This document shows positions 18,723 to 26,726 of a stretch of DNA of 64,000 nucleotides, one piece after another. Each line of letters opens with the position of its first letter. Positions within the stretch are counted from its first letter, which is position 1. The notes below the pieces were generated by a model. The model did no database searches. It was not told the origin of the DNA and saw nothing but the letters and a program-made list of their open reading frames with translations. A program made the translations under genes and the position numbers. Origin of the DNA: Coraliomargarita sp965656715 (GTDB lineage: Bacteria > Verrucomicrobiota > Verrucomicrobiia > Opitutales > Coraliomargaritaceae); NCBI GenBank assembly GCA_965656715.1, contig CBFHLR010000015.1, positions 1 through 64,000 on the forward strand, written 5' to 3'.

Positions 18723-19478
18723 TTAAGCTCGATATCGCTTACGATAGGCCCCTGGCGTCGCATGAATGATTTGACGAAAAATCCGGTTGAAATGGCTTTG
18801 ATCGCAGAAGCCGCAATCATGCGCAATGTTGGCCATCGGGACCTCGGATTGACTCAACAAGCGGCAGGCCTGTTGAACGCGATAGCGGCTAATGTATTGT
18901 GCCGGGGTAATGTGAAAGGTTTTTTTGAAGTTCCGGCCGAGCGCACTGATTGACAATCCGGCGATGCCGGCAAGTCGAGCCGTCGACAGCTCCTCGGAGT
19001 AGTGCTCGTTGATAAAGCGAACCACCTTGTCGAGCGCACGATGCTCACCTGCGCCGGCGATCCGGTCGTCTTCAAATTCGCGGGTGATACCGGCGATCCC
19101 GCAGATCTCGCCAGCCTGCGTATAGAGTGGTATTTTATTGGTAATGTGCCACTTAAGCACGCCATTCATAGTCGTGACGAGTTCGATTTTGTTCCGAATG
19201 TGAACCCCCTTGCTAAGGATTGCATCATCGTCCTTCTTAAACATTTTTTCGATATAATCGTCGCAATATTCAGCGTCGTATTTACCGATAATATCGGCTT
19301 TTCGACTGAGCCCGAACATGTCAGATAAGCTTTGATTGACATATACGAAGCGACGCTGGCGATCCTTAACAAAGAACAACAAGCCCGGCACATGCTCGAA
19401 CAGTTCCTCCGCCAGACCAACGACGCGATTTGATTCGAGAAAGGCTTTTAGCTGCTGATGACTCTTGCTCAATTCCAT
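18723..19478 (-). CDS. PAS-AraC transcriptional regulator
   Basis: Regulator of 251 residues from the ATG at 19478. An upstream in-frame ATG at 19535 would place the start inside the divergent promoter and operator region, so I prefer 19478. Residues about 25-140 form a PAS domain (LLFFVKDRQRRFVYVNQS, GIAGITREF). Residues 150-251 form an AraC double helix-turn-helix (LAGIAGLSISALGRNFKK, IAHDCGFCDQSHFNRIFR, TPGAYRKR). It lies between the oxidoreductase operon and the divergent TIM-barrel gene and probably controls both. Confidence 0.92.
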   Translation of the reverse strand: MELSKSHQQLKAFLESNRVVGLAEELFEHVPGLLFFVKDRQRRFVYVNQSLSDMFGLSRKADIIGKYDAEYCDDYIEKMFKKDDDAILSKGVHIRNKIELVTTMNGVLKWHITNKIPLYTQAGEICGIAGITREFEDDRIAGAGEHRALDKVVRFINEHYSEELSTARLAGIAGLSISALGRNFKKTFHITPAQYISRYRVQQACRLLSQSEVPMANIAHDCGFCDQSHFNRIFRQIIHATPGAYRKRYRA

Positions 19479-19511
19479 GGGTAAACACGACTTCGTTAAA
19501 AATGCCCGAAA

Positions 19512-19554
19512 TATACAAAATATCGCAGATTCCATACAAGCACTTTTGTATAAT
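19512..19554. promoter_or_regulatory. Divergent control region with inverted repeat
   Basis: A 9-bp inverted repeat, TATACAAAA (19512-19520) and TTTTGTATA (19544-19552), brackets 23 bases upstream of the AraC gene. The right arm overlaps a plus-strand -10-like TATAAT (19549-19554), 51 bases before the isomerase start at 19605. A regulator bound there would block or adjust that promoter. The PAS-AraC protein is the obvious candidate. Confidence 0.5.
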
Positions 19555-19604
19555 TTGAGATAAAATAGCTCATTTCACATAAAGCTTAACCATTAGACCC
19601 CAAC

Positions 19605-20648
19605 ATGACTCTTCAACTTCATAACGCAATGTGGCCAGGACTGGTCGGTAAAGGTGCACCTGACAGCGAACCCTTAATCGGTCTGGATAAGATGCTCGAC
19701 CTCACAACTGCTGCGGAGGTCGCAGGATCCAAGTTTGATGGAGTGGATCTCTTTTTGCTACCACCGCATATGGACATTGAGGCTGGCGAGGATGCAATCC
19801 TGCGCATAGCGGAATCAATTCAATCACGCGGCCTGAAGGTCGGAAGCTTAGTCGCTCCAGTTTGGGAAGGCACACTAGGAGCCAGCGCCATGGGATCAAA
19901 GGCGGATCAGGAAAAATTCCTCCATGCGATCAAGGCCTCCTGTCGCGCAGCAGAGATACTCAATCAACAAGGTGTTCGCTCCTATGGCTGCATTCGAATT
20001 GATTCAGCGACTTCGCCGGTTGACTGGGCCAAAGATCCGGCAGCCGGCACTGCCAAGATCGCCGAGACCTTCAAAGAAGCCGGTAAGATCGCCGCCGACC
20101 ATGGAGAGCGATTGGCAGCCGAAGGTGAAATTTGCTGGGCAGGCATGCACTCGTGGAAGTATATGCTTGAGCTACTGGAAGCGGTTGGCGAGCCAGAGGT
20201 CGTTGGTTTTCAGGCGGATCTCGCGCACACCTACCTCTACCTTCTTGGTGTCAATGCACCCGAGCACAAACTACTCGAATCCGGCTACGATGACGCCACG
20301 TTCTGGGATGCTTACCAGACTATGGTGAAGGCACTGGGTCCGTGGCTGTTTGATTTCCACGTCGCACAGAGTAACGGAACCGTGTTTGGAAGCGGCAGCC
20401 ACGACAAGACGGGGCGCCATTGCCCTGCTGATGCGCCCGATGGCAAATTGGACATCGCTCAGTGCGCCCTCACATGGCTACTGGATGAGAACGGCCAGAT
20501 CCGAAATAACATCCAACATATCTGCTGGGATGGTTGCATGTTCCCGAATGCAACCCTGGAAAGTCCAAACACATGGGATCGCATCCTTGAGGCGATGCTT
20601 CAAGTAAAGACTACGGTCGAGAGCCAGAGCCATACCGTTTCAAATTAA
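19605..20648 (+). CDS. Sugar phosphate isomerase/epimerase-type TIM-barrel protein
   Basis: Cytoplasmic protein of 347 residues of the xylose-isomerase-like TIM-barrel superfamily. Candidate metal ligands lie in LAAEGEICWAG (Glu), FQADLAHTYL (Asp, His) and DFHVAQS (Asp, His). It has no signal peptide. It is divergent from the AraC gene and the oxidoreductase/DUF1080 operon. Members of this superfamily are frequent partners of Gfo/Idh/MocA dehydrogenases in inositol and keto-sugar routes. It ends convergently with the GH95 gene; no clear terminator was found between them. Confidence 0.87.
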   Translation: MTLQLHNAMWPGLVGKGAPDSEPLIGLDKMLDLTTAAEVAGSKFDGVDLFLLPPHMDIEAGEDAILRIAESIQSRGLKVGSLVAPVWEGTLGASAMGSKADQEKFLHAIKASCRAAEILNQQGVRSYGCIRIDSATSPVDWAKDPAAGTAKIAETFKEAGKIAADHGERLAAEGEICWAGMHSWKYMLELLEAVGEPEVVGFQADLAHTYLYLLGVNAPEHKLLESGYDDATFWDAYQTMVKALGPWLFDFHVAQSNGTVFGSGSHDKTGRHCPADAPDGKLDIAQCALTWLLDENGQIRNNIQHICWDGCMFPNATLESPNTWDRILEAMLQVKTTVESQSHTVSN

Positions 20649-20793
20649 TTCGAACCTGCAAGGCACCACGCTGTGGCCGGACAAGCGCCTTCGCTCTGAG
20701 AACTACCGCCAATCACGAGCCGCCCGAGCTTTCCCGTCAGACTCAATAGGCTTACCGGCGTAGCTCGGAGAGCACAGAACGCATGGCTAGCGA

Positions 20794-23178
20794 TCAATCA
20801 GCGAGCTGGATCACTTTCTTTGCGCCTTTACCGATTGCATACGTTTCCACCGTTGATCCGTAGCGCACCTTACAAGGATTTCCGGCGGATGAGTAGATTG
20901 AAGCCTCTTTAAGTTCTCCGTCTTCCCAACTAACATCGACCACGAATCCGCCGCGGGCTTTCAGGCCTCGGAAGGATCCATTCTTCCAGCTATCCGGTAA
21001 CGCGGGTAAGAGGTGAATTTCGCCATCATGGGATTGAATCAATAACTCGGCAATCCCCGCAGTGTATCCAAAATTGGCATCAATCTGAAACAGCGTCCCC
21101 TTCGGTTTGATCTTGCTGAACAGGTTGTCCATCGCGTTTTGCACTAACAAGTTGGACAGCAGCAGTTCAGCTTTATTGCCGTCATAAAGCCGGGCGGCAC
21201 AGCCGACCTTCCAGGCACCGCTCCAACCGGTTCCCATGACGCCCCGCTTCAGGAGTGATTTCTCAGCAGCCCGATACAACTCTGGGGTCCGCGTAGGAGT
21301 GATCTGGCCTAAAGGATGCAAGCCGATGATGTGCGATAGATGACGGTGTTCGGGTTGCTCCTCCGCCAACTCCTCCCCCCACTCAAGAATCGATCCGTCG
21401 CTGCCAACACGTGGCTCTTCCAGATTCTCCAATACGACTTCGGCTTTTTGTGTAAAGTCATCCTCAACCCCCAGTAGCTCGGCAGCTTCGAGATAATCAG
21501 TCAAGGATTGCCAGCAAATTGACAAATCATAGGCCGTGCCAATCGATACTTCGGCAATTGTCTTTTCCGCAGCATCGTTGATATACGAAAAGAGATTCTC
21601 TGGGGAGCTGCTCACCCGACCAACCAATTTCCCCGTCCGCGGGTCTTCCTGCAACCAACTAACGACAAACTCCGCAGCTTCTTTAAGGATCGGAAAGGCC
21701 GTTTCCTCCAAATAGTCGATATCCTGCGTGAAACGATAGTGCTCCATGAAATGACTCATCGCCCAATGTCCATTGAGCATATTTCCACCCCAGCGCGCCT
21801 TAGATTCGGCTCCAAGCGTCCTAAACCACACATCCGATGTGATAGCGGTGCAAAAACCTTCCGCCCCAAGTCGCTCTGCCATGATTCGGCCTTCGGCTCG
21901 CAATTTGTCCATCGCCCAGAGCATCGGACGATGACATTCCGACAAATTACAGACATCGGCTAGCCAGTAATTCATCTGAAAATTGATATCCAAATGAAAA
22001 TCCGCATGCCATGGATTCTTCAATTTGCGTGCCCAGAGGCCCTGCAAATTCGCGGGCATGGTTCCCGGCCGCGAACTGCATGCCAGCAGATAGCGACCAA
22101 ACTGAAAGTTGGTCTCCAGCAGATCCGGATCGGCATGGCCTTCCTTCATCCGCTCGATCCGCTCGGGCGTGGACAGCGCAGTGACCGACTTCGGGCTATC
22201 GCCAATGTCAAACTCACAGCGCGACATCAAACTCGACAAATCGGCAGCCGAGGCCTGATAGACGGCATCCCAGCCTTTTGCAGATGCAGTTGCAAGCGTG
22301 TCCTCAGCTCGGGCTTTCCATCCCTCTGAAAGCGCTTCCAAGGGGGATGCTCGATTATAATCCGTCGCACATGTTATATAAATGACAACTGATTGGGCAT
22401 CACGGACCTCAAGCTGATCATTGTTTGCCCGCACGACGCCCCCATCCGGAACCACTTTGACGATCGTGTAAAAAGACGTGCCATAATGATAGGGCTCTTT
22501 GGGCTCTTGGGCGCGCCCTTCAAACACCAGTTCATTGTCAGAGCGCGCGATGCCTTTGGTATCGAGTTCAAGTCGAGTCACCGACACATCAAAATTCAGC
22601 CCCGCCTCTTCGCTGGAGCGCAGATGGACTGCGATACAATCGTCCACCGCACTGGCGACAAGCTGCTGCGTCAACGAAGCCCCCCCTGACAAAGTCTGTT
22701 GGACGGTAACGAGACCCGTGTTCAAATCCAGTTCACGCCGCGTGCCCTCGATCGATGTGTTCTGGACGTGACTAATCCATAAATCGCCCAAAATCTGATA
22801 GGAGCCTTTCGGAGCCTTCACGACGACCTCTTTTTCCATGATCTCATGCGCTGCTCGATAATCCCCTTGCAGGCAAAGGTCCCACATTTTCTCATAGGCC
22901 TTTTCGGTTCCGGGATGATGTCGAACAATCGGAGGTTGCGTGCAGATAGTATCTTCGTTGAGCAGGATCCGTTCTTTAGGGTAAGCCCCATGCACCATCG
23001 CCCCAAGGCGACCATTCCCGACTGGCAGCGCTTGATGCCATGCCTTTGGCTGCGTATTCAATACAATCGAATGCTCCTGCTTCCAGTCACTTGCGCCTTC
23101 TCCCGCACACAGTGTATCCATACCGATGACACATGGGATCAAAGCCGCAATCAGTTTAAACTTAGTGGAACACTGCAT
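20794..23178 (-). CDS. GH95-family glycoside hydrolase (alpha-L-fucosidase or alpha-L-galactosidase type)
   Basis: Secreted enzyme of 794 residues. A signal peptide (about 1-25) precedes the GH95 N-terminal beta domain with WHQALPVGNGRLGAMVHG and ILLNEDTI. The (alpha/alpha)6 catalytic domain has INFQMNYWLADV, where the catalytic Asn pair lies in this family, and SSSPENLF with the acid Glu527. HLSHIIGLHPLGQ and FQIDANFGYTAG complete the pattern. GH95 enzymes release alpha-linked L-fucose or L-galactose by inversion. This is the strongest hint that the target glycan contains fucose or L-galactose. It has its own promoter at 23254-23298. Confidence 0.94.
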   Translation of the reverse strand: MQCSTKFKLIAALIPCVIGMDTLCAGEGASDWKQEHSIVLNTQPKAWHQALPVGNGRLGAMVHGAYPKERILLNEDTICTQPPIVRHHPGTEKAYEKMWDLCLQGDYRAAHEIMEKEVVVKAPKGSYQILGDLWISHVQNTSIEGTRRELDLNTGLVTVQQTLSGGASLTQQLVASAVDDCIAVHLRSSEEAGLNFDVSVTRLELDTKGIARSDNELVFEGRAQEPKEPYHYGTSFYTIVKVVPDGGVVRANNDQLEVRDAQSVVIYITCATDYNRASPLEALSEGWKARAEDTLATASAKGWDAVYQASAADLSSLMSRCEFDIGDSPKSVTALSTPERIERMKEGHADPDLLETNFQFGRYLLACSSRPGTMPANLQGLWARKLKNPWHADFHLDINFQMNYWLADVCNLSECHRPMLWAMDKLRAEGRIMAERLGAEGFCTAITSDVWFRTLGAESKARWGGNMLNGHWAMSHFMEHYRFTQDIDYLEETAFPILKEAAEFVVSWLQEDPRTGKLVGRVSSSPENLFSYINDAAEKTIAEVSIGTAYDLSICWQSLTDYLEAAELLGVEDDFTQKAEVVLENLEEPRVGSDGSILEWGEELAEEQPEHRHLSHIIGLHPLGQITPTRTPELYRAAEKSLLKRGVMGTGWSGAWKVGCAARLYDGNKAELLLSNLLVQNAMDNLFSKIKPKGTLFQIDANFGYTAGIAELLIQSHDGEIHLLPALPDSWKNGSFRGLKARGGFVVDVSWEDGELKEASIYSSAGNPCKVRYGSTVETYAIGKGAKKVIQLAD

Positions 23179-23253
23179 ATTTCGCTCTGCCTTCTAGTTC
23201 GTGGTTCAAATAAATTGAATAGGCCCGTGAACCGCACACAGCGCCATCGTCAC

Positions 23254-23298
23254 AGTATGCCAGATTCTGGAAATTCCGTAACCTACCAAAATGAGTAG
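23254..23298 (-). promoter_or_regulatory. Variant palindrome promoter of the GH95 gene
   Basis: Palindrome CTACCAAAATGAGTAG (23283-23298) differs from the perfect site at three positions but keeps CTAC and GTAG. One base further is a -35 TTACGG (23281-23276), a 16-base spacer and a -10 CATACT (23259-23254). Geometry is identical to the other sites. The weaker match may mean weaker or differently tuned control. Confidence 0.7.
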
Positions 23299-23368
23299 GT
23301 AGTGATGCATTTTCCCGCTTCGGAGTCCGGCCTGATACCATTTGGGATCAGGTTTCCCCCAAGACCTA

Positions 23369-24748
23369 TCACTTCAGCGCTTTGACTTTCGCGACGCTTT
23401 TGTCTGACAAGGTCCAAAACGGTATTTTCCAGATCTTGCCAGTCGTAGCCTGCTTAACCTGAACGTAATCGTCGCCCACCATGAGAACCACGCATTGCAT
23501 GGAACGGTTCTTTTTATCGACGAGCTCCACCAGCGACGCTTGCGCAGACTTATTATCAGCCGCCCATGCCTTGAGCAGGTTTACACTTTCGGCGGATAAT
23601 ACAGCGAACGGCACGTTCGCTTCTTTTCCATCCTGAAGCCGCTTCACCAGAGCATCGCTGCCGCCCACCGATAGGATCTGGCATTTCAGCACTCTGCCTT
23701 TCTGGTCCACTAACTCAACCGTAGGACGCCGGGTTGAGCCGCTCCATTGACCGTTCTTGTTAATCTCAATAAATTCCTTGGCCAAATGTGTAAAGGTGTG
23801 AGGCTTCGTTTCCGGAAGCTCCTGTTTGGGATGCGGATACCATGACTGAAGTGTGCCCATACTTGGGTTGAGGCCATTCTTCTGAACTTCATTGAGGCAA
23901 TGGATCACATTGTCATGAAACTCCTGGTCCGACTGCGTGCCACCCTCATGGTCGTTGAACAGGAAAATAAAATCCATCCCCCGCTCGTAGCAATAAGCCT
24001 CGATCGCCTTCAGTTTCTCCCAGCCATTCGGGGTCGCCAAAATACGACTGTAGGAATATTCAGGCTGAAGCATGTCGAGCTTCACGCCTTTCCGCGCGCA
24101 GGCAGCGTTCACATCATCAAGCAACTTCCTCATGTCGCCGAAGTTCTTTCGCTTCCCTTCCTCTGGAGGGTATTTTTCCGGATCCTCCCAATAAAAACGA
24201 AAGGCCGCCTCGATCATGCCGATTTTTATTTTCGGGTATTTTGCTTTGATACCTGCCACAAAGGTGGCGTAAGCCTCGACCGCTTCTTCATACGACTCCC
24301 AGGTATAATCCTCCGGGAAGCGGTGCTGCGATTTGACGAAAACATTGTCCGTCACCAAATAATCCACACGGCCGCCCATCTCAGTGATCGGATCAAGCGT
24401 GCGCTCAATCAATTTCTCATGACCATGCCGAATCCCGACCTCGATCCCGATTCCGATATCCATGGCCGACATCGTTTTCACCATCTTTTCGAGTAGCTCA
24501 GGGTTACTGCGAATCAGGCGTCCCAGTGGTGTGATATAGAATTTATACTGAGCTATATTTCCCGACACAAATTGCCACTCGTGCAGCCGCTCAACAAATA
24601 AGTCCTCATACGCGCGAAACAGCGCATCCTGATCTCCTTTATGCTCCACCGTGATGGCCGGGCAAATCGACACTTCCATCTCCCCCTTCATGGGGAGGGC
24701 CGAAGCCACTAAGAGGCTCCATATCGCAAATACACTTCTTTTAATCAT
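23369..24748 (-). CDS. Unrecognised TIM-barrel-like secreted protein with two SHD1-like repeats
   Basis: Protein of 459 residues from the ATG at 24748, chosen because it starts the signal peptide MIKRSVFAIWSLLVASA; an upstream in-frame start at 24802 exists. Residues about 25-330 look like a glycoside-hydrolase-type TIM barrel (EVSICPAITVEH, IGMIEAAFRFYWEDP, KLDMLQPEYSYS, DFIFLFNDHEGG, GTLQSWYPHPKQELPET). The same segments recur in the protein at 62080-63156. Residues 340-459 hold two SHD1-like repeats (TVELVDQKGRVLKCQIL and SLVELVDKKNRSMQCVVL). I do not recognise the barrel family. A glycan-active role is inferred from context only. Confidence 0.72.
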   Translation of the reverse strand: MIKRSVFAIWSLLVASALPMKGEMEVSICPAITVEHKGDQDALFRAYEDLFVERLHEWQFVSGNIAQYKFYITPLGRLIRSNPELLEKMVKTMSAMDIGIGIEVGIRHGHEKLIERTLDPITEMGGRVDYLVTDNVFVKSQHRFPEDYTWESYEEAVEAYATFVAGIKAKYPKIKIGMIEAAFRFYWEDPEKYPPEEGKRKNFGDMRKLLDDVNAACARKGVKLDMLQPEYSYSRILATPNGWEKLKAIEAYCYERGMDFIFLFNDHEGGTQSDQEFHDNVIHCLNEVQKNGLNPSMGTLQSWYPHPKQELPETKPHTFTHLAKEFIEINKNGQWSGSTRRPTVELVDQKGRVLKCQILSVGGSDALVKRLQDGKEANVPFAVLSAESVNLLKAWAADNKSAQASLVELVDKKNRSMQCVVLMVGDDYVQVKQATTGKIWKIPFWTLSDKSVAKVKALK

Positions 24749-24980
24749 CACTGGTGTCCATATCCTGAACGGTCTGAAATTGTCTAGCTGGTGAAATCCC
24801 AATAAACTTCTAAGGGGTATCTGATACGAATAGGGAACGAATCATTCACAGCTCGACAGCAATATTCCAATCAGGAATGTATCAAATCGTAGCCCATCAA
24901 TGGCAATCATTATTTGCCGCTGTCACGATCTTCACCCCCCTTTTTACTGCTTCAACCCGATGAGCAAGCAGCAGGTGCAA

Positions 24981-25135
24981 ATGAAACTATTCATCACAGC
25001 GATGATAGTCGCAGTGATGCGCCTATCGGCTGCAATGGCAAAGCCATGCCCCAATATCTTTTTTATATTCAGAGACGACCATGCCACGCAATTGATCGGA
25101 ACCTATGGCTTTGAGCTTTCAAAGCATGCACCGCG
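24981..25135 (+). pseudogene. N-terminal stump of a sulfatase
   Basis: The ATG at 24981 begins a signal peptide (MKLFITAMIVAVMRLSAAMA) followed by PNIFFIFRDDHATQLIGTYG, which is the conserved start of S1 sulfatases (P-N-I-x-F-I-F-x-D-D-H). Similarity is lost after about 25135 and no CxPxR motif follows. The remainder of the gene has been deleted. It adjoins the TA/IS remnants. Confidence 0.7.
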
Positions 25136-25191
25136 CCCCAAAAACCACTACGCGTGTTCGAGAACACGAACGTTTGAAACCATCACTTGGT

Positions 25192-25464
25192 TCAGCCTAT
25201 TTTTTCCTGAATGTCGCCTTCGACATACTGATGGATCAAACCTGAAATTAACGCTTGGTAAGGAATGCCTTTCTGTAGCGCTTTCTGCTGTATTCCATTC
25301 AAATCATGACTGCTAAGCCTGATGTTAATTCTCTTGTCTTTTTTGAAGGTATTTTCAGCCGCTGTGGATAGATTCGACAGTAGCTCTTTAGATGGCTTTT
25401 GAGGATTCATCTTGCCGCTCTCATAAGCTTCTAAGAGCTCTTTTTCTTCTGGATCTAGTCTCAT
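25192..25464 (-). CDS. CopG-family antitoxin (orphan)
   Basis: Protein of 90 residues. The C-terminal half, KKDKRINIRLSSHDLNGIQ followed by KALQKGIPYQALISGLIHQY, is typical of CopG/RHH antitoxins (COG5304) paired with BrnT-like (COG2929) toxins. These proteins bind both the toxin and their own promoter. The start codon directly follows the stop codon of the residual toxin frame at 25465. The toxin itself is truncated by an insertion-sequence end, so the antitoxin is an orphan here. Confidence 0.85.
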   Translation of the reverse strand: MRLDPEEKELLEAYESGKMNPQKPSKELLSNLSTAAENTFKKDKRINIRLSSHDLNGIQQKALQKGIPYQALISGLIHQYVEGDIQEKIG

Positions 25465-25510
25465 CTATTCTCTCTCCTTTCTATACTCTTTAGTCGCTTT
25501 CCGATGATGT
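25465..25510 (-). pseudogene. C-terminal fragment of a BrnT-like toxin
   Basis: Minus-strand frame ending HHRKATKEYRKERE and a TAG stop immediately before the antitoxin ATG. RKATKEYRKERE matches the usual C-terminal tail of COG2929 toxins. Upstream codons are replaced by the IS3-type end near 25505-25510. Too short for function. Confidence 0.65.
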
Positions 25511-25914
25511 GCCCTGATTTTGTTGGACAGAGGATTCCGTTATTTGTGTGTGGTTATGGTGTTTAGTTGTGATTGATGCAAGCCGGTAGGCTTGTTCCTA
25601 TGCCCCCCATGGGGGGCGCGATTTTTTCCTCGAACTGAACCGGACTTTTATAGCCCAGCGATGAGTGTTTTCTAAAACGGTTGTAGAAGACTTCGATATA
25701 CTCGAAGGCATTACTGCGAGCTGTGCTTCATCGAAGAAGACTTCGTCACCCACGCTCGATGTTTTGTATCGTCCGTAGAAGGATTCCTGCGCGGCGTTAT
25801 CATAGCAGTTCCCCTTTGCGCTCATGCTTTGCTCGATTCCAAAGCTGCTGAGCATGGATTCATAGTCATAGCTGGCATAGGTGCTACCCCGGTCACTGTG
25901 ATGGACGAGCCCAA
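25508..25914 (-). mobile_element. IS3-family element remnant (transposase OrfB C-terminus)
   Basis: The minus strand encodes the C-terminal integrase core of an IS3-family transposase: VHHSDRGSTYAS, GIEQSMSAKGNCYDNAAQES (DDE Glu in the ES), then, after a frameshift near 25715, SNAFEYIEVFYNRFRKHSSL and a stop at 25563. The first part of the element is missing: the frame is cut at about 25914, where histidine-kinase coding sequence resumes. A terminal sequence ending TGTCCAACAAAATCAGGGCAC on the minus strand lies at about 25508-25535 and looks like the IS end. The element is inactive. Confidence 0.85.
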
Positions 25915-25992
25915 AAGCTAAACGCCCAAATATCCTTCACAAACCCACCCAGCGGCGGCACAACGATTACGTGCATATTGTCCCGCCTCTGA
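25915..25992 (+). pseudogene. C-terminal tail of a second histidine kinase, cut by the IS remnant
   Basis: The plus-strand frame KLNAQISFTNPPSGGTTITC continues to a TGA at 25990. It aligns with the last residues of the intact kinase at 57763-59697 (KLNAKIEVRAPENGGTTVTC). The kinase frame begins exactly where the IS transposase frame stops, which dates the loss to an IS-linked deletion. The frameshifted response regulator starts 17 bases later, mirroring the intact pair. Confidence 0.8.
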
Positions 25993-26009
25993 AAAGCACC
26001 ACAAGCCTT

Positions 26010-26644
26010 ATGATCACCTTGGCTATCGTAGAAGATAGCCCATCCTATAGTAAATCGCTACTCGACATCATCGAGCTGGCCGAAGGCATGACCTGCCTCG
26101 GAAACTTCCAAGCTGCCGAGCCTTGCGTCAAAGCCCTAAAAGAAGGGGCGCTCCCCTCACCCAATGTCCTGTTGCTAGATCTAAACCTGCCGGGCGAAAA
26201 CGGGCTAAAAATGCTTCCGTTGCTTAAAAAGCAAACGCCACAAACCGAAATCATTATCCTCACCCAAAACAGCAAATACCAAACCGCACTGGAAGCCTTG
26301 CACCTCGGCGCAACCGGATACCTACTCAAAGGGGCATCGGTGCAGGAAATCCGGCAGGTCATCCGCGATGTTGCCGAAGGCGGAACTCATATCGCCCCAC
26401 AACTCTCACGTGCCGTGCTCAACGTGCTTTGCGGACACAATACGCCCAAACAAAGCCCGCTCTCTCCACGGGAAATAGAAATCCTCGAACTGCTCGCGCA
26501 GGGGTTCTGCAAAAAAGAAGTAGCCGATAAAATAGGATCAGCTATCACACCGTTACGTTTCATGTGCGCGGCGTTTTCGATAAACTCGGAACCCCCAACC
26601 TGACAGCCGCCGTCGCGAAGGCGACACGCCAAAAACTCATTTAA
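26010..26644 (+). pseudogene. Frameshifted LuxR/NarL-type response regulator (paralogue of 59704-60339)
   Basis: The ATG at 26010 begins ITLAIVEDSPSYSKSLLDII. The receiver domain is intact, with LLLDLNLPGENGLKMLP (phospho-acceptor Asp) and GYLLKGAS, then the helix-turn-helix start SPREIEILELLAQGFCKKEV. One base is missing near 26538 (GGATCAGC where GGA-CTC-AGC is expected), so the frame runs off and stops at 26603. In the restored frame it reads SYHTVTFHVRGVFDKL and ends KLI at 26644, exactly like the intact regulator. The DNA-binding half is therefore lost unless this is a sequencing error. Confidence 0.85.
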
Positions 26645-26726
26645 CTAGAGTCGAGAAGCGGGAATGTGACTCAAACAAGCTCATGCTCTAGATTTTTTAC
26701 TGCGGTTCAGGTCTATGACGAGCCCG

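Noticed and set aside
24900..25316. A 138-residue hypothetical protein
   Set aside because: Only residues from the ATG at 24981 to about 25135 resemble a protein family (sulfatase N-terminus); the rest is unrelated frame.
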